Shown: positions 26,378-31,990 of the stretch, in pieces
Layout of the letters: each line of letters begins with the position of its first letter
Numbering within the stretch: position 1 is the stretch's first letter
From: SpSt-539 sp964549445
Lineage (GTDB): Bacteria; Planctomycetota; Phycisphaerae; UBA1845; UTPLA1
Direction of reading: 5' to 3'
Length of the DNA: 64,000 nucleotides
NCBI GenBank assembly: GCA_964549445.1
Contig: CAZJVS010000021.1
Location: 16,395-80,394 of the forward strand
Position numbers and translations under genes: made by a program
Notes under the pieces: generated by a model
The model's database searches: none
What the model was told of the DNA's origin: nothing
The model's input: the letters and a program-made list of their open reading frames with translations, nothing else

Positions 26378-26665
26378 TTACTTCTTGTACTTCCGCTCGC
26401 CCGCCACTTCCCAGCTATCCACGATCGCCATGATCACCGCATCGCACGGCCGCTCGCGCGTCGCCTCCGTCTGCCGCGCCGAGCTGCCCGCCGCAAACAT
26501 GACGACTTCGTGCAGCCCCGCGCCGACCGCGTCCACCGCCACCAACGGCGCACCCGTTTCCTTGCCCTCTGCGTCCAGCGGACGCAGCAGCAAAAACTTC
26601 AGCCCCGCCATGGACTGTTCCTTGCGGGTCGAAACAACCGTGCCGATCACCTTCGCCAGTAGCAT
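26378..26665 (-). CDS. BMC-P pentameric shell protein (EutN/CcmL family)
   Basis: Third pentamer protein, 95 residues, with MLLAKVIGTVVSTRKEQSMA, LLLRPLDAEGK, LVAVDAVGAGLHEVVMFAAG, SSARQTEATRERPCDAVIMA and IVDSWEV. The ATG at 26665 is chosen from family alignment. It ends 24 bp before the aldehyde dehydrogenase gene. The basic tail (GERKYKK) is specific to this copy. Confidence 0.95.
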   Translation of the reverse strand: MLLAKVIGTVVSTRKEQSMAGLKFLLLRPLDAEGKETGAPLVAVDAVGAGLHEVVMFAAGSSARQTEATRERPCDAVIMAIVDSWEVAGERKYKK

Positions 26666-26733
26666 GACGCGCCCCTGCGATTTGCAAGCCGCGCCCGACC
26701 CTCGGCCCAACGCCGACAGCCGGGCGACCGCCG

Positions 26734-27051
26734 CTACTTCGCCGTCGACTTCTTCATCTCCGCCCGGCCCTCTTCGCTCCGGCCCAGCGGCAACGCCGAA
26801 TCGACGTTCGAGTGCGGCCGCGCGATGATGTGCACGGTCACGATCTCGCCCACGCGTGACGCCGCCGCTTGCCCGGCATCCGTCGCCGCACGCACCGCCG
26901 CGACATCGCCGCGCACGATCGCCGTCACATACCCGCCGCCCGTCTTCTCGTACCCGACGAGTTCGACCTTAGCGGCCTTCACCATCGCGTCGGCCGCCTC
27001 CACCATCGCGGCAAACCCGCGCGTCTCGATCATCCCGAGTGCTTCAGCCAT
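26734..27051 (-). CDS. BMC-H hexameric shell protein
   Basis: The facet-forming shell protein, 105 residues. The single BMC (Pfam00936) domain reads EALGMIETRGFAAMVEAADA, YEKTGGGYVTAIVRGDVAAV and GEIVTVHIIARPH, followed by a ~20-residue polar tail ending in MKKSTAK. The pore loop between strand and helix would be near KTGGGYV. It is the only BMC-H gene in the operon, so all standard hexamers may be of one type. Confidence 0.96.
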   Translation of the reverse strand: MAEALGMIETRGFAAMVEAADAMVKAAKVELVGYEKTGGGYVTAIVRGDVAAVRAATDAGQAAASRVGEIVTVHIIARPHSNVDSALPLGRSEEGRAEMKKSTAK

Positions 27052-27102
27052 TTTGCAAAAACCTCCGTCCAGTTGCCGTAATTGCCGTCTCCGGCTTCAA
27101 AA

Positions 27103-27735
27103 CTACTCTTTTCCACCCTTCGGCGTCCGGCCGACGACCCCTTCGATCGCCTTCACCGCCGCATCGGACGCGACCACGACGTCGCGCTCCTCGCCGCCGA
27201 TATACACGCGCCCGAAACTCCCGAACGCGCGAATCTCCAATATGTTGATCTCCGCCGCCTTCTCCGCCTCGTTCGCCGCCAGCGCCGCATAACCCGCCGG
27301 CTCGACCTCCATGATGTAAAACGAGTCGCCCGCCAACAGCATGTTCCCGTGTCGCATTCGGTTGACGAGCTGGCTCTGATGGTCGTCCACCCGCCGGATG
27401 ATCGAACTCGTCAGGATTCGCGGCTTGATCCGATCCTCCTCGCGATGGTTCATGTCCCGGAGAATCGCCGCACCCGCCGCCCGCACATCCGCCTGCGACT
27501 CGCTGTGAACCTCGAGCATTCCGTACAGCCGCTCGACGATCAGCATGCCCGGCTTCACCGGCGTCGCCTTCAGCGCCACGTCCGTCAGGTGGTTAATCTC
27601 AATGCCCGGCGAGATCTCGACAAACAGCGAAGCCATCCCGCTGTTCGGCAGAAAACCCTGCGCCACCGTCGCCCAGAACGAAGCGTTTTGCGGCTGCAGT
27701 TGATCCAGAAATACGTAGCAGCGTAATTCAGCCAT
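27103..27735 (-). CDS. BMC-T tandem-domain shell protein (RCYVFLDQLQPQ type)
   Basis: A 210-residue protein with two BMC cores and an extra segment before each, as in circularly permuted tandem proteins. Repeat 1 has QASLFVEI-like GMASLFVEISPGIEINHLTD, and repeat 2 has SFYIMEVEPAGYAALAANEA then AFGSFGRVYIGGEERDVVVA. The N-terminal RCYVFLDQLQPQ segment is familiar from stacking trimers of Haliangium-type shells (from memory). It lies between the RpiB-DERA fusion and BMC-H genes. Such trimers may form double-layered, gated pores for larger metabolites or cofactors. Confidence 0.9.
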   Translation of the reverse strand: MAELRCYVFLDQLQPQNASFWATVAQGFLPNSGMASLFVEISPGIEINHLTDVALKATPVKPGMLIVERLYGMLEVHSESQADVRAAGAAILRDMNHREEDRIKPRILTSSIIRRVDDHQSQLVNRMRHGNMLLAGDSFYIMEVEPAGYAALAANEAEKAAEINILEIRAFGSFGRVYIGGEERDVVVASDAAVKAIEGVVGRTPKGGKE

Positions 27736-27766
27736 ATCGCGTCAATCCCGCGCCGTCACCCGGCGA

Positions 27767-29212
27767 TCAATACTTGTCTCCGCCCTTGCCCTTGGGACTC
27801 GGCGCCGCCGCCGGAGCCGGCGCGCCCTGCGCTTCCTTCACGATCTTCACGCCCGCGCTCGCCCCGATTCGCGTCGCCCCCGCCTCGATCATCTTCTTCG
27901 CGTCCTCGAAGCTGCGGATCCCGCCCGACGCCTTCACGCCCATCCCCGTGCCGGCCACCGTCTGGCTCATCAGCGCCACGTCGTGCGACGTCGCCCCGCC
28001 CGGCCCGAATCCGGTCGAAGTCTTCACGAAATCCGCCCGCGCCCGCTTCGCCGCCTGGCACGCCCGCACCTTCTCGTCGTCCGACAGCAGCGCCGTCTCG
28101 ATGATCACCTTGCTGATCGCTCGTCCGTCGTCGCACGCCTCGACCACGCCGCGAATATCGCGATACACCAGCTCGTCGTCGCGCCCTTTCAGCGCCCCGA
28201 CATTGATCACCATGTCAATCTCGCGCGCCCCGTCGCGAATCGCCCGCCGCGCCTCGAGCACCTTCGTCTCGGTCGCGTTCGCCCCCAGCGGAAATCCCAC
28301 CACGCTGCAAACCTTGACGCTCGACCCCTTCAGACACTCCGCCGCCAGCTTCACCCAGCACGGATTAATGCACACCGTCGCGAACCCGCTCGCCGCCGCC
28401 TCCGCGCACAGCTTCCGCACGTCCTCGGCCGTCGTCTCCGGCTTCAGCGCCGTATGGTCGATGTACCCCGCCACATCCTTCGGCAGCGGCCCCGTCCCCA
28501 GCCGGTTGCCGATCCGCCCCGCCCCCATCCCCAGCAGCCCGCGAACCGTGTCCGGCCCGTGCTGCGCGCAGTGCCCATGACAGTCGCTCCCGCAGCACGA
28601 ACACGCCCCGGCGCTCATCGCCACAGGCCCGATCAACTGCCGAATCCGCTCTGCAATCCGCTGAATGTCATCCGCTGACAACTCTTCCAAGCGTTTCTCC
28701 ATCGCCGCCGCTTCTCGGTCCCTGAGCTTGTCGAAGGGCGGTGTCTTTTGCGCTTCGGCCGCGCCCGGCTCGATCATCGCCACCCGCTTCTTGTGCCGCT
28801 CCTCCGTGCAATCCACCGTCAGAAATGTATCGACGATCTGCTCCGCCAGGCCCGGCCCGATCAGCCGCGCCCCCAGCGTCAGAACGTTCGCGTCGTTGTG
28901 TTCGCGGGCGTTTCGGGCGCTCGACACGTCGTAACACAGCGCCGCCCGCACGCCGGCCACCTTGTTCGCGGCCATGGCCGACCCAATGCCCGCGCCGTCG
29001 ATGATGATACCACGATGGGCCCGCCCATCCGCGACCCGCCCGGCCACCGCCTGCGCGATCTTCGGATAGTCCACCGGCGACTTGTCGTGCGTCCCGCAGT
29101 CCTCGACCGCGTACCCCCGCCCAACCAGCCACGCCTCGATCTGCTCCTTCAGCTCAAACCCGCCGTGGTCGGCGGCAATCGCGATCCGAAGTGACTTGCC
29201 TGTTTCCGACAT
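27767..29212 (-). CDS. RpiB-like isomerase fused to deoxyribose-phosphate aldolase (DERA)
   Basis: First gene of the BMC operon, 481 residues. Residues 1-148 are RpiB/LacA-like (AADHGGFELKEQ, GTHDKSPVDYP, GAGIGSAMAANKVAG, REHNDANVLTLGARL with His105); the usual catalytic Cys is replaced by Asp72. Residues ~245-460 are DERA with Asp333 (EIDMVINVGA), Schiff-base Lys397 (FVKTSTGFGPGGAT) and Lys427 (VKASGGIR), and should split deoxyribose 5-phosphate to glyceraldehyde 3-phosphate and acetaldehyde. The ~95-residue linker holds an amphipathic helix (178-195) resembling the dehydrogenase encapsulation peptide, then a Cys/His cluster (C204, C206, C207, C211, H212, H214, C215). The tail is Ala/Pro/Gly/Lys-rich. 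Start at ATG 29212. Confidence 0.93.
   Translation of the reverse strand: MSETGKSLRIAIAADHGGFELKEQIEAWLVGRGYAVEDCGTHDKSPVDYPKIAQAVAGRVADGRAHRGIIIDGAGIGSAMAANKVAGVRAALCYDVSSARNAREHNDANVLTLGARLIGPGLAEQIVDTFLTVDCTEERHKKRVAMIEPGAAEAQKTPPFDKLRDREAAAMEKRLEELSADDIQRIAERIRQLIGPVAMSAGACSCCGSDCHGHCAQHGPDTVRGLLGMGAGRIGNRLGTGPLPKDVAGYIDHTALKPETTAEDVRKLCAEAAASGFATVCINPCWVKLAAECLKGSSVKVCSVVGFPLGANATETKVLEARRAIRDGAREIDMVINVGALKGRDDELVYRDIRGVVEACDDGRAISKVIIETALLSDDEKVRACQAAKRARADFVKTSTGFGPGGATSHDVALMSQTVAGTGMGVKASGGIRSFEDAKKMIEAGATRIGASAGVKIVKEAQGAPAPAAAPSPKGKGGDKY
28720..28738 (-). repeat. Short dispersed-repeat-like sequence in fusion linker
   Basis: The plus strand reads CCCTGAGCTTGTCGAAGGG. I recall this sequence as a short interspersed element in many bacterial genomes. 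It encodes residues 159-165 (PFDKLRD) of the RpiB-DERA linker on the minus strand. Only this exact copy is seen in the window, so the repeat status rests on general knowledge. Confidence 0.45.
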
Positions 29213-29239
29213 GCGACGCGAACCACGTCCAATAACCGC

Positions 29240-29257
29240 TTCGCGCGCCAGCGCGAA
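29240..29257 (-). promoter_or_regulatory. Inverted repeat in the leader of the BMC operon
   Basis: A perfect 7-bp inverted repeat (TTCGCGC-GCCA-GCGCGAA) lies 28 bp upstream of the RpiB-DERA start codon, in the 229-bp region shared with the divergent small membrane-protein genes. It could be an operator or a leader hairpin. There is no poly-T run, so a terminator is unlikely. Confidence 0.35.
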
Positions 29258-29441
29258 ACGATCAATACAAGCCCCAGCCCATCACGTGTCAAGCCGGACA
29301 TACAGACCACGCCCGTCGCTCGGCCCCTGGAGATGTAGAGCGCTTCACGTCGGTTTCACGCCGCGGTCACCGCTCGCCGGCATCATCCCCGTGGACAAAC
29401 GAGCAACCACCCGCGCTGCGGTGCTGCTCAGGAGGTCAAAT

Positions 29442-29669
29442 ATGAGCACAACCATTGCCGAGCGTAGTCATCGCCGCCACACAACAGCCAACGGCCGCAC
29501 CGGGCGGCGTCGCGTGAATTCCATGACCGGTGCTCGCCTGGCGATGACCGTCGCCCCTGCCGTGATGTACGCGCGAAGGAATCCGGTTCGATCCATCCTG
29601 ATCGTGACGGCCGGTCTCGGTGCCGTGATCGGCCTTCTGATGACGCGTCGACTGTTTGGAGGACGGTGA
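29442..29669 (+). CDS. Small membrane-anchored protein (DUF883-like C-terminus)
   Basis: A 75-residue protein with a basic N-terminal half and one C-terminal helix: YARRNPVRSILIVTAGLGAV then IGLLMTRRLF. The pattern (R-x-N-P, helix, GLLxxRR) is that of the DUF883/ElaB C-terminal membrane anchor; the N-terminal part is too short for a full member. A perfect AGGAGG lies 6 nt before ATG 29442. It is followed 3 bp later by a 38-residue membrane microprotein and is divergent from the BMC operon. Confidence 0.75.
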   Translation: MSTTIAERSHRRHTTANGRTGRRRVNSMTGARLAMTVAPAVMYARRNPVRSILIVTAGLGAVIGLLMTRRLFGGR

Positions 29670-29672
29670 ACC

Positions 29673-29789
29673 ATGACCGAATGGATGATGCTGAGCGCCG
29701 TGGGTTATTCGATTCTGTATCTCCTGCTCGGCGGCGGTCTCGTGGGTGCGATCTTCATTTTCATCGTCGCGAGATCGCTCGGGAAATAA
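29673..29789 (+). CDS. 38-residue single-helix membrane microprotein
   Basis: ATG 29673 to TAA 29787-29789 encodes MTEWMMLSAVGYSILYLLLG followed by GGLVGAIFIFIVARSLGK: a short acidic N-terminus and one Gly-containing transmembrane helix. GGAGGACGG at 29658-29666 overlaps the end of the previous gene and provides a ribosome-binding site. The 3-bp gap suggests co-translation with the DUF883-like protein. No homologue is recognised by eye. Confidence 0.65.
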   Translation: MTEWMMLSAVGYSILYLLLGGGLVGAIFIFIVARSLGK

Positions 29790-29963
29790 TTCGCAAGGCG
29801 TGCTGTCCCCCGAAGTGAACGGCCGCAATGCCGCGAACGAGGGGGTGGGATGCCGGTGGTTTAGCCGCCATCGGCATCCGTTTTCTTGCGCCGCAGAGAA
29901 TGCCTCGCGGCGACTCTCGACAGAGGATTGAAGCTACCGGCCGACGGAATTACGCTTGCGTGC

Positions 29964-30821
29964 ATGCACACTGAAGAATCCCCGACCGCACGGCCAATCG
30001 AATCGATGCAACTCGTCGAGGCCGATCTGTCTTGCGTTCAGTGCGGGTACAACCTGCGGACGCTCGCCATCACCGCTGCGTGCCCGGAATGCGCGACCTT
30101 GGTCGCACACTCACTGCATGGCGACCGACTTCAATTCGCCAGCCCGGAATGGCTAAAGAGCATTTCAAAGGGAATTACCTTGATTGTCGTCGCACTCGGC
30201 GCTCAGCTGATACTGGGACTCCTGGTCGCGGCGATGATTGCAACAAGTGGAAATTCCGCGGCCCTGCTCGCGGTCTTTGGGACGCTGGCCGCTGAAATCG
30301 TGCTGGCGATTGGCGCGTGGAAGTTCACGCAAGCCAATCCGAGACATTCCGACAGATCCGGCCGTCTACGGCCCTTCATTCGCTCGACCGCGCTTCTGAA
30401 CGCCGCGACATCCATTCCGGAAGAGTTCATCCCGTTGCCGATTGTCGTTGAGGTGTTCGACTACCTGTCGATTGTGCTTCCAACAATCCTCATCATCGCG
30501 TTACTGACGTACTGTCGTCGGCTGGCGCTGCAGATTCCGAATGAGAAACAGGCGGGATCGGCCCGTGTTCTTGTAATCGCGTTTTGCCTGTGTCTCGGAT
30601 TGCTTGTCATCATGCTCGGCATCGACTTCGTCATGAGCGGCCCGGCAAGTAGCGGACGAAATCCGGTCGATTCCGCGATGCAGCTAGTCGCTTGTTTCTT
30701 CGGAGTCCTGACGCTGGTCTACATCGTGTACATGGATCGATTTCGTCGAACGATCAAAGCGGTAACCGTCGAAGCGCGAGAAAATTGGGACGCGCGGGCG
30801 AAGTCGGGGCGGACAATGTAA
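29964..30821 (+). CDS. Membrane protein with N-terminal zinc ribbon
   Basis: A 285-residue protein beginning with a zinc-ribbon-like motif (CVQCGYNLRTLAITAACPEC), which is very common in planctomycete membrane proteins, followed by about six hydrophobic helices in three pairs (near LIVVALGAQLILGLLVAAMI, AVFGTLAAEIVLAIGAW and LPTILIIALLTYC, then VIAFCLCLGLLVIMLGIDFV and FFGVLTLVYIVYM). Function unknown. The frame is open to 29886; ATG 29964 is preferred, ATG 30006 is possible. Confidence 0.7.
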   Translation: MHTEESPTARPIESMQLVEADLSCVQCGYNLRTLAITAACPECATLVAHSLHGDRLQFASPEWLKSISKGITLIVVALGAQLILGLLVAAMIATSGNSAALLAVFGTLAAEIVLAIGAWKFTQANPRHSDRSGRLRPFIRSTALLNAATSIPEEFIPLPIVVEVFDYLSIVLPTILIIALLTYCRRLALQIPNEKQAGSARVLVIAFCLCLGLLVIMLGIDFVMSGPASSGRNPVDSAMQLVACFFGVLTLVYIVYMDRFRRTIKAVTVEARENWDARAKSGRTM

Positions 30822-30878
30822 CGTGCGCTAGATCGACGGTTCCGTCGTCGCAACGCCCGCCCGCCGGCATTTCGCCAC

Positions 30879-31247
30879 TTACCGCCCCGTCGACAGAACC
30901 ATCTGGTTGCCTTCCGAGTCCTTGAGAATGGCCATCGTGCCCCACGGCTGCTTGGCGGGCGGTTGCGCGAATTCGACACCCCGCGCCACCAGCTCCCGGT
31001 GCGTCCGCTCGACATCGTCGCATTCCCACGAAATCCCGCTGAAGGCGCCGACCCGGTCATCCTGGCCGGGGGGCGTGAAGAGCGCGATATGGGTGTCGCC
31101 CTTGGGCGGTCGAACCTCGACCCAGCGCTGACCGTTTCCCATGGGCTGGTCGGTGGCCAGCGTGAATCCAAGCGTGTTGACATAGAAATCCAGGGCACGA
31201 TCCTGGTCGCGAACGGGGACGCTCACGAGCTTCACCTTGCTAATCAT
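30879..31247 (-). CDS. Glyoxalase/bleomycin-resistance (VOC) family protein
   Basis: A 122-residue single VOC module: KVKLVSVPVRDQDRALDFYV opens the first beta-alpha-beta-beta-beta unit and DDVERTHRELVARGVEFAQP the second, ending with DSEGNQMVLS (the family's DPDGN-x-xxL motif). It lacks the canonical first metal His (VSVPV) but keeps a terminal Asn-rich turn. The ATG at 31247 has GAGAGGAG upstream, which decides the start against the longer frame to 31304. Substrate unknown. Confidence 0.88.
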   Translation of the reverse strand: MISKVKLVSVPVRDQDRALDFYVNTLGFTLATDQPMGNGQRWVEVRPPKGDTHIALFTPPGQDDRVGAFSGISWECDDVERTHRELVARGVEFAQPPAKQPWGTMAILKDSEGNQMVLSTGR

Positions 31248-31384
31248 TGATAACTCCTCTCTTGCCGCTCCGTCGCGGCGGTGCCTCCAGTTTACATCGC
31301 GCATGCGTGTCCGGAAGCCAAATCCGCCGCACGCAGGCGAATCGCGCCATTGGCTGCTATACCGATTAATGATACAGTGCGCGG

Positions 31385-31705
31385 ATGGCGATTCTGGAGT
31401 TGGATTCCGTGCTCGTCGATGCCGTCATGCCCGATCTCGTCGGCCACGATCGGCGGCCGGCGGCGTTCATCGTCTACTTGTGCCTGCTGCGTCGCGCCAT
31501 CGATCAGCCCGACGCTTCGGTCCGGATGAGTCATCAGGCCCTGGCCCGCGCGACCGGCCTGAGCCGCAGCGCCATTCAGGCCGCCCTCGCGCACCTGAAC
31601 CGCCGGCAGCTGGTGATCAGCACGCGGACGACCCCAACATCGGTACCCCTGCACAAAGTCCTGCGACCCTGGCTGCGAATCTCGCGAACGAACAGAAAAT
31701 CATGA
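31385..31705 (+). CDS. Small winged-helix DNA-binding protein
   Basis: A 106-residue protein with a helix-turn-helix core: VRMSHQALARATGLSRSAIQ followed by AALAHLNRRQLVISTR (recognition helix and wing), preceded by a helical segment (PAAFIVYLCLLRRA) as in plasmid replication initiator-type and GntR-like winged helices. It could be a transcription regulator; its proximity to the BMC operon and the rpiB remnant is noted, but no operator can be assigned. Confidence 0.75.
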   Translation: MAILELDSVLVDAVMPDLVGHDRRPAAFIVYLCLLRRAIDQPDASVRMSHQALARATGLSRSAIQAALAHLNRRQLVISTRTTPTSVPLHKVLRPWLRISRTNRKS

Positions 31706-31747
31706 CAGAGCCGTCGCCCCAACAAACCGCCCCGAAGATCAGGGCTA

Positions 31748-31843
31748 TCACACGACCAGCCACGCCTCGATCTGTTCCTTCAGCTCAAACCCGCCATGAT
31801 CGGTGCCGGTCTCAACTCGCAGAGCTCGGAAATCATCCGACAT
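31748..31843 (-). pseudogene. Truncated copy of rpiB 5' end
   Basis: A minus-strand ORF of 31 codons runs from ATG 31843 to TGA 31748, too short for routine calling. Its product contains DHGGFELKEQIEAWLV, identical to residues 14-30 of the BMC RpiB-DERA fusion apart from the Thr before Asp. Over 47 bp the DNA matches the intact gene at 44 positions. The first 14 codons differ and a stop follows immediately after the match. It is best read as a remnant or captured fragment of rpiB, 2.5 kb upstream of the operon. Confidence 0.75.
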
Positions 31844-31990
31844 CCGATTCTCGCGCACCTGCGAAACACGCGATACACCGCACGGCCGACCACCCGTCTA
31901 ACAGGTCGCCGCGTGTGCTCGCCAATCCCAGGGAAAGAGTGGGGGAACTGCGCGCGTCGAATCCCCACGGTCCCGAATCCGCCCAATCGG

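Noticed and set aside
23081..29212. Microcompartment considered as a standard fucose/rhamnose (PVM) type
   Set aside because: PduL and a lactate-forming dehydrogenase are absent, while DERA and RpiB domains are present; SPU-like fits better, with the class II aldolase as the exception.
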